From CAVVWJ01 sp965652025 (GTDB lineage: Bacteria; Gemmatimonadota; Gemmatimonadetes; Gemmatimonadales; GWC2-71-9), in the NCBI GenBank assembly GCA_965652025.1, contig CBFGTM010000025.1, forward strand, positions 1 through 51,371: 51,371 nt of DNA. The letters are read 5' to 3'. A program made the position numbers and the translations under genes. The notes below the pieces were generated by a model. That model did not search any database and had not been told where the DNA came from. It saw nothing but the letters and a program-made list of their open reading frames with translations. The stretch's first letter is position 1. Every line of letters starts with the position of its first letter. This document shows, piece by piece, positions 15,916-23,994 of the stretch.

Positions 15916-16896
15916 ATGGCCGTTGTCACCTACCGGGATGCGCTCAATCAGGCGCTCCGCGAGGAGATGGCGCGGGACGACTCGGTCTTCCTCATGGGAG
16001 AGGAAGTCGGGGTGTATCAGGGTGCCTACAAGGTGAGCCGCGGACTGCTGGACGAGTTCGGACCCATGCGGGTAGTAGACACGCCGATCACGGAGCTCGG
16101 CTTTGCGGGCGTGGGAATCGGTGCCGCCATGGTTGGTCTTCGCCCGGTCATCGAATTCATGACCTGGAACTTCGCTCTTCTCGCCGTGGATCAGCTGGTC
16201 AACTCGGCCGCCAAGATGCGCTACATGTCCGCCGGTCAGGTAGGCGTACCGGCGGTCTTCCGAGGACCGGGCGGCGCCGCGCTGCAGCTGGGGGCACAGC
16301 ACTCCCAGGCCTTCGAGAGTTGGTACGCTCACATTCCGGGTCTCAAGGTGGTCATGCCGGCAACTCCGGCGGACGCCAAGGGACTGCTCAAGAGCGCCAT
16401 TCGCGATGATGATCCGGTGATCTTTATCGAGGGCGAAATGCTGTACAACACCAAGGGCGAGGTCCCCGAAGGAGAGCATGTGGTTCCCCTCGGGCAAGCG
16501 GATATCAAGCGAGAAGGATCGGACGTGACCCTGGTGTGCCACTCCAAGACCGTAAGCGTGGCACTCAAGGCCGCGGAACAGTTGGGAAGCGACGGAGTCA
16601 ACGCCGAGGTGCTGGATCTGCGAACCATCCGGCCCCTGGATACCGAGTCGGTGCTCGCTTCCGTGGCCAAGACCCATCGGTGTGTGGTAATAGAAGAAGG
16701 CTGGCCCTTTGCCGGTGTGGGAGCGCAGGTGGTGGACCTCATCCAGCGAAAGGCCTTCGACGAGCTCGATGCTCCGGTCCTGCGGGTAACCGGCGCGGAT
16801 ATTCCGATGCCCTACAACAAGCATCTGGAGCGGGCCGCCAAAGCCGATCCGGCGAAGGTGACGTCGGCGGTGAATCAGGTACTGTATCGGGAGTAG
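15916..16896 (+). CDS. pdhB: Pyruvate dehydrogenase E1 component, beta subunit
   Basis: A 326-residue transketolase-type beta subunit starting MAVVTYRDALNQALREEM. Family signatures are FLMGEEVGVYQGAYKVSRGL, DTPITELGFAGVGIGAAM, RPVIEFMTWNF, AGQVGVPAVFRGPGG, HSQAFESWYAHIPGLKVV and the C-terminal transketolase domain from about residue 200 (VLDLRTIRPLDTE, VIEEGWPFAGVG). It supplies the pyrimidine-binding half of the active site with PdhA. It is separated from pdhA by 79 bases containing the repeat, and by 22 bases from the E2 gene. Confidence 0.96.
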   Translation: MAVVTYRDALNQALREEMARDDSVFLMGEEVGVYQGAYKVSRGLLDEFGPMRVVDTPITELGFAGVGIGAAMVGLRPVIEFMTWNFALLAVDQLVNSAAKMRYMSAGQVGVPAVFRGPGGAALQLGAQHSQAFESWYAHIPGLKVVMPATPADAKGLLKSAIRDDDPVIFIEGEMLYNTKGEVPEGEHVVPLGQADIKREGSDVTLVCHSKTVSVALKAAEQLGSDGVNAEVLDLRTIRPLDTESVLASVAKTHRCVVIEEGWPFAGVGAQVVDLIQRKAFDELDAPVLRVTGADIPMPYNKHLERAAKADPAKVTSAVNQVLYRE

Positions 16897-16918
16897 TCAC
16901 GAGCTAGCGAAGGAGTTC

Positions 16919-18291
16919 ATGGCCACAAAAGTCGTCATGGAAGCGCTCTCCCCCACCATGGAGGAGGGACGCCTCGTCGAATGGAAGAAGCAGGAAGGCG
17001 AGACCGTCGCCGTCGGCGACGTGCTGGCGGAAGTGGAGACCGACAAGGCCGTGATGGAGCTGGTGGCGCGGGCAGGCGGCACCTTGCTCAAGCACATTGT
17101 CGAAGCCGGAGCTACCGTTCCCGTTGCCGAACCGGTGGCGGTGATCGGGGAGCCGGGGGAGGCGGCCGGGCGCGGGGCCCCCGGGGGGCGGGGGCCCCGC
17201 ACCCCCGGGGGCCGGGCCGGCCGGGGGGGGGGGGCGGGGGGACTCAGGGGACCCAGCCTGCTCCGGGACGGGATCAGGCTGCATCCATGCCGCCAGCGCC
17301 CCCGGCGCGCGCCGCTACCGAATCCGGCGCCGCAGCCCCATCTCCGGCAAGGCCCACTGGCTCCCCGACTCCGGATCGGGCGCCTGCCACCGGCCGGATC
17401 AAGGCCTCTCCACTCGCTCGCCGGATCGCCGCCGAGCGGGGGCTGGACCTTGGCACGCTGGCCGGGACCGGCCCCGAGGGTCGCATCGTGGCTCGGGACC
17501 TCGAGACCGCTTCTCCGGCTGTCGCGGGACACCCAGCTACGGCAGTCCCGTCGCCTTCCCCGCGTCCTTCTGTGCCCGCCTCCGAGCCGTACGCCGACGT
17601 CCCCCTGACCCAGATCCGGAAGACGATCGCCCGGCGTCTCAGCCAGTCGCTGGGACCGATTCCGACGTTCTATCTCACCACCGAGGTAGATATGGAACGG
17701 GTCTGGGAGGCGCGGGAAGCGCTAAAAGCAGGACAGCCGGGCGGCGGGGCGGCGGGGCAGGATGGATTGAACGTCTCCTTTAACGACATCGTCATCAAGG
17801 CTGTAGCCATGGCACTCCGGCAGCATCCGGAGTGCAATGCCTGGTGGCAGGACGACCACATTCGGTACTGGAACGAAGTGCACGTCAGCATGGCGGTGGC
17901 GGTGGAGGAGGGGCTGATCACCCCGGTGATTCGTCACGCCGATCAGAAGGGGCTGCGCCAGATTGCCACCGAAGCCCGCGACCTGGCGACTCGAGCGCGG
18001 GAGCGCAGGCTCAAGCCGGAAGAGTACACCGGAGGAACATTCTCGGTGTCCAATCTTGGCATGCTCGACATCGACGAGTTCACTGCGGTGATCAATCCGC
18101 CGGAGGCCGGCATTCTTGCCGTCGGGCGCATTGCTCCCCAGGTCGTCAGTCTGGACGGCGCGGTCGCGGTGCGCCGCCGGATGCGGCTCACGATGTCGTG
18201 CGACCACCGGGTCATCGATGGAGCCACCGGGGCACGATTTCTCCAGACGCTCAAGGGGATGCTGGAGAACCCGCTGGCGATTCTTCTGTAA
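16919..18291 (+). CDS. pdhC: Pyruvate dehydrogenase E2 (dihydrolipoamide acetyltransferase), frameshifted in the linker
   Basis: One E2 gene is split over two frames. The first frame (from ATG 16919) gives a full lipoyl domain: KVVMEALSPTMEEGRLVEW and VETDKAVMEL with lipoyl-Lys43. Its reading becomes meaningless after about 17160. The other frame, from about 17270 to the stop at 18291, gives an Ala/Pro linker, the peripheral subunit-binding domain (KASPLARRIAAERGLDLGTL, GRIVARDL) and the catalytic domain ending SCDHRVIDGATG with the His and Asp-Gly active-site motif. Going from one to the other needs one base more or two fewer than the sequence has. The change must lie in 17160-17265, which is nearly pure G and C with a 12-G run and a perfect palindrome. 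A sequencing or assembly error is most likely, because both halves are well conserved and the gene is essential for the complex. Confidence 0.88.
17172..17241. repeat. Extreme GC block with palindrome and 12-G homopolymer in the E2 linker
   Basis: GCGGGGCCCCCG (17172-17183) and CGGGGGCCCCGC (17189-17200) form a perfect 12-bp inverted repeat around five G. It is followed by ACCCCCGGGGG, GCCGGGCCGGCC, a run of 12 G (17223-17234), C and six G. The composition is unlike any other part of the window and includes no useful protein reading in either frame. Confidence 0.85.
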
Positions 18292-18294
18292 AGC

Positions 18295-18375
18295 GTGAAC
18301 AGGCAACGGTAAACAGTGAACGGGTTCCCGACCTTGTGACCCCGTTTACTGTTCACTGTTCGCAGTTCACGTTTT
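18295..18375 (+). terminator. Long imperfect hairpin between pdhC and lpd
   Basis: The 30 bases at 18295-18324 match the reverse complement of 18341-18370 at 24 of 30 positions, with a 16-base loop, and TTTTT follows at 18372. Both arms are built from the unit GTGAACAGTGAAC and near copies. It lies directly after the E2 stop, so lpd may be expressed by readthrough or its own promoter. Confidence 0.6.
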
Positions 18376-18394
18376 TCTAACGAATGAGGGTTTC

Positions 18395-19792
18395 GTGGCC
18401 ACTCAGTACGACGTCATCATCGTGGGGGGAGGTCCGGCGGGCTATGTTTGCGCCATTCGCGCGGCCCAGCTAGGCCTTGCCACCGCCGTAGTCGAACGCG
18501 ACAAGCTGGGCGGCGTGTGCGTCAACATCGGATGCATTCCCACCAAGGCCCTTCTTCAGAGCGCATACGTCGCCAATCTCGTCGGCCACAGCGCCAAGGA
18601 GTTCGGCGTCGAAGTGGGTGCGGTCAAGACCGACTACGGCGTTGCCATGCGGCGGTCACGCAAGGTCTCGGAGCAGAACTCCAAGGGCGTCGACTTCCTC
18701 ATGAAGAAGCACAAGATCACGGTGATCCGGGGCTCCGGAGTACTGGGCCCGAACCGCACCGTCCGGGTGGGCAAGGACGAGTATCAAGCCAAGAAGGCGG
18801 TCGTGATCGCGACTGGATCGAGGGTCAAGGGTATTCCCCAGATCGGACTCGAGATCGACAAGAACGCGGTCATCAGCTCCGACGAGGCGCTGTTCCTGGA
18901 GAAGCCTCCGGCGACCCTGGCCATCATTGGCGCTGGAGCGGTAGGCTGCGAGTTCGCCGACATCTTCAACGCCTTCGGCAGTAGGGTCACGTTGATCGAG
19001 GTCCTGCCTCGGATCCTTCCCATCGAGGATGCCGAGGCATCGGACGTACTGACCAAGAGCTACAAGAAGCGTGGCATCACGGTCCTGGCCGGCGTGAAGG
19101 TGAAGAAGGCCACCGTCGGCAAGGACAAGGTCTCACTCGAGATCGACAGTGGCGGAAAGACCGAAACGGTCGAGGCGGAGAGGGTGTTGATGGCGGCCGG
19201 GCGGGCGGTGAATACCGAGAACCTGGGGCTCAAAGAGGCTGGCGTCCAGCTCACCGACCGCGGGTTCATCAAGGTGAATCTCAGCACCCTGGAGACCACC
19301 GCGGCCGGTATCTATGCCATCGGCGACGTAGCCGGTCCACCGATGTTGGCCCACAAGGGGAGTCGCGAGGGTGTGGTCGTGGCCGAACGCCTCGCGGGCC
19401 ACCATCCGCAACCGATCAAGTACGACAATGTACCGAGTGTGACCTACTGCCATCCCGAGGTGGCGAGCATCGGCTTGACCGAGGAGCAAGCCAAGGATCG
19501 GAAGCTGGACTATCAGGTCGGCCGCTTCCCCTTCAGTGCCAACGGGCGGGCCCGGACCGCGGGGGAGACCGAGGGCCTGGTGAAGATCATCCGGGACAAG
19601 AAGTACGGGGAAATCCTCGGGGCCCACATCGTGGGAAGCCATGCCTCCGAGCTGATCCATGAGCTGACGGTAGCCCGGCAAAACGAGTACACCGTGGAGG
19701 AGGTCGACCTCGCGATCCATGCCCATCCCACGCTCTCCGAAGCCATCGCCGAAGCCGCGCTGGACTCGATGGGCCGGGTCGTCCATATCTGA
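18395..19792 (+). CDS. lpd: Dihydrolipoyl dehydrogenase (E3)
   Basis: A 465-residue FAD- and NAD-dependent flavoprotein that reoxidises dihydrolipoyl-E2. It shows the FAD motif IIVGGGPAGYVCAIRAAQLG, the redox disulfide GGVCVNIGCIPTK, the NAD motif IIGAGAVGCEFADIFNAFGS, the second FAD motif GIYAIGDVAG and the C-terminal dimer domain with the active-site His-Glu region HAHPTLSEAIAEAA. Start GTG at 18395, preceded by GAGGG. It is the last catalytic subunit of the cluster and could also serve other lipoyl complexes in the cell. Confidence 0.96.
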   Translation: MATQYDVIIVGGGPAGYVCAIRAAQLGLATAVVERDKLGGVCVNIGCIPTKALLQSAYVANLVGHSAKEFGVEVGAVKTDYGVAMRRSRKVSEQNSKGVDFLMKKHKITVIRGSGVLGPNRTVRVGKDEYQAKKAVVIATGSRVKGIPQIGLEIDKNAVISSDEALFLEKPPATLAIIGAGAVGCEFADIFNAFGSRVTLIEVLPRILPIEDAEASDVLTKSYKKRGITVLAGVKVKKATVGKDKVSLEIDSGGKTETVEAERVLMAAGRAVNTENLGLKEAGVQLTDRGFIKVNLSTLETTAAGIYAIGDVAGPPMLAHKGSREGVVVAERLAGHHPQPIKYDNVPSVTYCHPEVASIGLTEEQAKDRKLDYQVGRFPFSANGRARTAGETEGLVKIIRDKKYGEILGAHIVGSHASELIHELTVARQNEYTVEEVDLAIHAHPTLSEAIAEAALDSMGRVVHI

Positions 19793-19795
19793 GCG

Positions 19796-20236
19796 ATGGG
19801 GAATCAGGGACGGGGCACCGCGCATCAGGGAGTTGGTCGTGAGAGCACAGTGCACTTCGTGGCGGCGTCGCTCGCATGCGCGGCGTTGGTGGGGCTCACG
19901 GTAATCACGGCGACCGTGCTTGCGGTTGATACCCTCCGGAACGGCTCTGCTCCCCGAAATCTCGATCAATCCTTCTATCTGCTGGTTGGTGGAACTCTAC
20001 TGGGAGTTTTGCTCGCAGCCTACGCAGCCTGGCGACTGCTCGCCCCGGTCGATTCGCTATACCGCCGGGGCGGGCTATCCATCGTCAGCGCCTTCGCCAC
20101 CGTCCTGCTCATGTTGATCTGCATCCCGGTCCACCAGCTCCTGGGTGCGACGGGGCTGCTCGGGCTGCTCGGGCTGTCAGCAATTGCGGCCTTCGTGCTT
20201 GCCCGGCAAGCCGGGGGCATAGGGGTCGACAAATGA
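19796..20236 (+). CDS. Membrane protein of unknown function
   Basis: A 146-residue protein with four predicted membrane helices: HFVAASLACAALVGLTVITA, SFYLLVGGTLLGVLLAAYAA, SIVSAFATVLLMLICIPVHQ and GLLGLLGLSAIAAFVLA. There are almost no charged residues within them and no family motif. It starts 3 bases after lpd and its end overlaps lipB by ATGA, so it is firmly within the lipoyl/PDH operon. A GTG at 19850 is an alternative start that would remove 18 polar residues. Function is unknown; a membrane-associated role near the complex is only a guess from position. Confidence 0.7.
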   Translation: MGNQGRGTAHQGVGRESTVHFVAASLACAALVGLTVITATVLAVDTLRNGSAPRNLDQSFYLLVGGTLLGVLLAAYAAWRLLAPVDSLYRRGGLSIVSAFATVLLMLICIPVHQLLGATGLLGLLGLSAIAAFVLARQAGGIGVDK

Positions 20237-20931
20237 GCCAGGGTTTCGTGGTGCGGGACCTCGGTCGGCAAGCCTATGCTCCCGTCTGGGAACTGCAGCG
20301 CCAGCTGGCTCGCCAGCGGCTATCCGGGGAGCTCGGCCACGACCTCTTGCTCCTGGTCGAGCATGAGCCGGTGATCACGCTGGGCCGGGGCAGCCGCCCG
20401 GGGAGTCTGCCCCTGTCTCCGGCCGAACTGTCCCAGAGGGGCATCGAGCTTCATGAAGTGGAACGCGGTGGGGACGTCACCTATCACGGACCCGGACAGC
20501 TGGTCGGGTATCCGATCTTCGATCTCCGGGAGCACCGTGAGGATCTGCATTGGTACCTGCGCACGTTGGAAACGGCGCTGGTCCGGGCACTCGACACTCT
20601 GGGGATTCCGGCCGGTGTCGTCCCCGGGTTCACCGGGGTCTGGACCCGGGGTCGCAAGATCGCCAGCATCGGCGTCCACGTGAAGCAGTGGGTGACCTAC
20701 CACGGCTTTGCTCTCAACGTGAACACGGAGCTGTCCTACTTCGACCTGATCGTGCCTTGCGGCATTCCCGATGTGGTCATGACCAGTGTCGCCTTGGAGT
20801 TAGGCCGTACCGACGCTGCGGCGCTCTGGGCTGAAAGCCGGCAGGTGGTGGTGGAGGGAATAGCGCAAGCCTTCGAGATAGCGCCGCAGACCCCCGTTGC
20901 CTTTGAGAGGGCAATCGGTTTTTCTCCCTAA
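20233..20931 (+). CDS. lipB: Lipoyl(octanoyl) transferase
   Basis: A 232-residue octanoyltransferase that moves octanoyl groups from acyl carrier protein to E2 lysines before LipA adds sulfur. The signature RGGDVTYHGPGQLVGYPIFDL spans about residues 76-96. The catalytic Lys142 (RKIASIGVHVK) and Cys176 (VPCGI) are both present, as is YHGFALNVNTEL. It is translationally coupled to the membrane protein before it. With lipA and pdhC in the same cluster, the cell can make and lipoylate its E2 from one locus. Confidence 0.96.
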   Translation: MSQGFVVRDLGRQAYAPVWELQRQLARQRLSGELGHDLLLLVEHEPVITLGRGSRPGSLPLSPAELSQRGIELHEVERGGDVTYHGPGQLVGYPIFDLREHREDLHWYLRTLETALVRALDTLGIPAGVVPGFTGVWTRGRKIASIGVHVKQWVTYHGFALNVNTELSYFDLIVPCGIPDVVMTSVALELGRTDAAALWAESRQVVVEGIAQAFEIAPQTPVAFERAIGFSP

Positions 20932-20932
20932 C

Positions 20933-21493
20933 ATGGCTGACTCGACCCGCCGGTCCTCCCCCGACGCCCTGGCAGATCAGAGGATCAGGGAAATACTCCG
21001 CGCGGCCGACAGCTGGTCCCGGGAGGCCCCTCGAGCACTGATGCCTCCCATCCGAGCGGTCTGCATCCGGCTGGCTGAGATGGTAGCCGACCAGCGCCAC
21101 TACCTGGCTCCCCTGCCCGAGCCTCAGGAGACCGAGCGCCGGACTGTGCTGACGCTGGTGGCCGACCGGCTTCGCTCCAAGCCGGTAGTCGACGGCGTGG
21201 AGCTGCATCTGAAGGAGCTGGAAGAGCTGGAGTTACGCTCCACCGGGTCGTGGGCCATCGTCGCCGCCGCGCAGACCGAATGGATTACCACAGCCATTCG
21301 CTACCTCGAAGGCTGCGCCAGCCGGCTGCCTCCCGGGGATCGGCCCGATCCGTACTGGGCGGATGACGTGGTGGCAGGGATTATTGCCTCGGTTCGAGCC
21401 TTGATCGGGGTGGATGAACTGCATGCCCGGACCGAGGCCCGCTACTCGGGGCCCGCGAAGCGAGTGTCACCCGACGAAGAAGAGCGCTTCTAG
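20933..21493 (+). CDS. Conserved hypothetical helical protein
   Basis: A 186-residue soluble protein rich in Arg, Glu and Leu. It appears all-helical: ADQRIREILRAADSWSREAPRALMPPIRAVCIRLAEMVADQRHYL, then ELHLKELEELELRS and a third helical block WITTAIRYLEGCASRL. No motif or family is recognised. The start at 20933 follows the lipB stop by one base. It overlaps the convergent M20 peptidase by four bases at its stop. Confidence 0.6.
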   Translation: MADSTRRSSPDALADQRIREILRAADSWSREAPRALMPPIRAVCIRLAEMVADQRHYLAPLPEPQETERRTVLTLVADRLRSKPVVDGVELHLKELEELELRSTGSWAIVAAAQTEWITTAIRYLEGCASRLPPGDRPDPYWADDVVAGIIASVRALIGVDELHARTEARYSGPAKRVSPDEEERF

Positions 21494-22905
21494 CGAGCGG
21501 CGGCCTTCCGGTCTCTGCGGCTTTGACCCCCCTGGCCCTGCCCACCCTTTTCCGCAAACAGCTCGAAGAATCGACCGAAGATTTCGATCCCACTCCAGAG
21601 CTGGGCCAGATCCAGCTTTTCGTTGGGGGAGTGGAGCCCGTCGTCAGGCAACCCGATACCGGTCAGAATCACGGGCGCCCCCGCCAGGCCCAACTCGGGC
21701 ACGATGGGAATGGAACCCCCGGCGCGGACCTGCACCGCTCCGCGGCCTACCACTTCCTCGAAGGCTTCATCCAACACCTCGAAGGCCGGTGCACCGACGT
21801 CTACCTCCACCGGATCGCCGCCATGGAGCAGATTTACGCTGACTTCGGCCCACGGTGGCGCTACCTGGGCGACGGCTCGCTCCAATCCCCGGGCCACCTT
21901 CTCGAATTCCTGACCGGGCACCAGTCGCAAGCTCACTTTCGCGGTGGCCTGAGCCGGGATGACCGTCTTGGCGCCTTCGCCGACGAACCCACCCCGTATT
22001 CCGTGAATTTCGAATGTGGGAAGGGCCCATACCCGCTCGAACACGCTCCGGTCCCTGAGGCCGGTGAGCACTTTTCCGGTGACCTCACCCCGAATGAAGG
22101 CTTCGCGGTCGAAGGGTAGCTGCTTCCAGGTCTCCAGCTCGGATCGAGTGGGCGGCTTTACGGCCTCGTATAAGCCGGGAATCAGAATCTCCCCCTCGTC
22201 GGTCTTGAGGGAACAGAGGATCCGGGCCAGGGTTTCAATGGCGTTGGGAGCGACGCCACCGTAGGTCCCTGAGTGGAGATCGCGCTGTAGAGTTCGAACC
22301 GAGATCTCGGCATAGCAGAGCCCGCGCAGAGCGGTGTAGACGGCCGGGATTTCAGGCCCGTAGTATGACATGTCGCATACCAGGGCGGCATCTGCCCGGG
22401 TGCGTTCGGGCTCCCGCTTGAGCAGCTCGTAGATCACCTTGCCGCCGCACTCCTCTTCCCCTTCAAAAATGAAATGCACGTTGAGCGGCGGCTTTCCCTG
22501 GGCGTCGAGCACCGCCTCGTACGCCTTCAGGAGGCAGAACACCTGCCCTTTGTCGTCCGAGGCGCCGCGGGCGTAGAGCTTGCCATCCCGCACTGTGGGA
22601 GTGAACGGGGGTGAGACCCACTCGTCCAGCGGATCCGGCGGCTGCACATCGTAGTGGCCGTAGATCAGAAGCGTCGGCTTACCGGGAACGGGCGGACTCT
22701 CAGCCCACACCACCGGATGGCCCGGTCCTTCGAGCAGGTCCACCGTGGGACAGCCCAGCTTTCGTAGGTGGCTGGTGAGCCATTCGGCTGCTCGCCGGCA
22801 GTCTTTGGCGTGGTCAGGGAGGGCACTGACGCTGGGGATGCTGAGAAAACCGGACAGCTCAGCGAGCAGGCGCTCCTGCTCGCGGGTGGCGAAGCGATGA
22901 TCCAT
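21490..22905 (-). CDS. M20-family dipeptidase
   Basis: A 471-residue cytoplasmic zinc peptidase of the M20 dipeptidase group. The metal and catalytic motifs are in order: YGHYDVQPPDP (His and Asp), RGASDDKGQVF (bridging Asp), FEGEEECGG (general base and ligand Glu), CDMSYYG (Asp) and the C-terminal GLHSPNEKLDL (His). The lid or dimer domain sits between about 200 and 350. It would release amino acids from di- or short peptides. It is the last of three adjacent minus-strand peptidase genes, separated by 3 bases from the one before it. Confidence 0.93.
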   Translation of the reverse strand: MDHRFATREQERLLAELSGFLSIPSVSALPDHAKDCRRAAEWLTSHLRKLGCPTVDLLEGPGHPVVWAESPPVPGKPTLLIYGHYDVQPPDPLDEWVSPPFTPTVRDGKLYARGASDDKGQVFCLLKAYEAVLDAQGKPPLNVHFIFEGEEECGGKVIYELLKREPERTRADAALVCDMSYYGPEIPAVYTALRGLCYAEISVRTLQRDLHSGTYGGVAPNAIETLARILCSLKTDEGEILIPGLYEAVKPPTRSELETWKQLPFDREAFIRGEVTGKVLTGLRDRSVFERVWALPTFEIHGIRGGFVGEGAKTVIPAQATAKVSLRLVPGQEFEKVARGLERAVAQVAPPWAEVSVNLLHGGDPVEVDVGAPAFEVLDEAFEEVVGRGAVQVRAGGSIPIVPELGLAGAPVILTGIGLPDDGLHSPNEKLDLAQLWSGIEIFGRFFELFAEKGGQGQGGQSRRDRKAAAR

Positions 22906-22908
22906 GAG

Positions 22909-23994
22909 TCACTCCGAGACTGTGCTCGTCGTTTGCCGCAGTGCGCCCTCCAGGCGGGCGAACGCGGTGTCTCCTTCGACATTGGATACCAGCGACTTGA
23001 GAACTCCCACACTGCTCCGAACGTCGCCATTGTGCTGCTGATACCAGCGCTCGAAGAGGTCCAACCGGGTACGGTAGATCGTGGCCCCGATGAGCTGGGC
23101 GTTGTTGATCGGACGCTCCGTAAGCCGGCTGACCCGGAAGCTTCGGAATTGCCGACCGATCGGGCCCTCCAGTTGGCTCCGGGCCCACGCGGCAGCCTCG
23201 CGTCTTCCTTCCTCCAGCCGTTCCGGGCTCGGCTTCGAGTCGTAGAGCGCCTGGAGCCGTTCCACCAGTTCGGAATAGTACTCGCCCAGTACGATCTCAT
23301 CGTGCCAGCGGTCGGCAGCCCGCCGGGCCCTGAGAGTGTCACCCCGCTCCTGGAAGAATGCCTGAGCGGAGCGATAGCCTACCATCTGGGCGAAGCTCTC
23401 GTTGAACGGGGTGGCACTCTTCACATAGAGCGTATTATGCGCGATCTCGTGAAAGACTGTCGCAGCCAGCTCGACGGAGTCCCGAGTAAGCGCGGTCGAC
23501 AGGAGTGGGTCGTTGAACCAGCCGAGCGTGGAGAAGGCCGACGAGGGCCGGAGATAGATGTCGTAGCCCCGGTCCGCCAGCCGGGAGGCTTCCCGCCGCG
23601 CCGCCCTGGTATCGAAAAACCCCTTGTATGGGATGCGACCAACAATCGGGTACTTCCAGGTGTGGGGACAGATGCAGTCCTTGGGTGCAGCCTGGAGGAC
23701 GAGCAGCAGCGTGTCCCGCCCGACATCCGCGTATGTGGTGTAGGTCTCCTTCGCCTCCAGCCCGAGACGGGCGGCGAAGTCACGAGACTCGAGGACCAGG
23801 CTGAGGGAGCCACGAACCGCTGGGTCGATCGAGCTGTCTCGAACCAGCCGGGAGATCGGCTGGCGGGATTTGAGAATGCGGGTCTCCTCCAGGCCAGCCC
23901 GGGTGACATAGCGGACGTCGTCACTGGCGAGATAGGCAGTTCCGTACCCGGCAAACAACACGGCCACAACCGCAAAGAAGACCATACGCTTCAA
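22909..23994 (-). CDS. Putative zinc aminopeptidase (Aminopep/PF10023-like)
   Basis: A 361-residue protein with one N-terminal membrane anchor or signal (MVFFAVVAVLFAGYGTAYLA). The zinc motif VFHEIAHNTLYVKSATPFNESFAQMVG gives HEIAH plus a downstream Glu (NESFA), matching the putative aminopeptidase family PF10023. An early CICPHTW cysteine pair is also seen. The start is either TTG 23994, which overlaps the upstream stop as TTGA, or ATG 23985. Coupling to an M30-like protease and an M20 dipeptidase suggests stepwise degradation of peptides in and below the envelope; that is inference. Confidence 0.83.
   Translation of the reverse strand: MKRMVFFAVVAVLFAGYGTAYLASDDVRYVTRAGLEETRILKSRQPISRLVRDSSIDPAVRGSLSLVLESRDFAARLGLEAKETYTTYADVGRDTLLLVLQAAPKDCICPHTWKYPIVGRIPYKGFFDTRAARREASRLADRGYDIYLRPSSAFSTLGWFNDPLLSTALTRDSVELAATVFHEIAHNTLYVKSATPFNESFAQMVGYRSAQAFFQERGDTLRARRAADRWHDEIVLGEYYSELVERLQALYDSKPSPERLEEGRREAAAWARSQLEGPIGRQFRSFRVSRLTERPINNAQLIGATIYRTRLDLFERWYQQHNGDVRSSVGVLKSLVSNVEGDTAFARLEGALRQTTSTVSE

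Noticed and set aside
16981..17270. Upstream part of the second pdhC frame as a separate protein
   Set aside because: Before about 17270 this frame translates the lipoyl-domain DNA out of frame into Arg/Gly-rich noise. The gene is one frameshifted E2.
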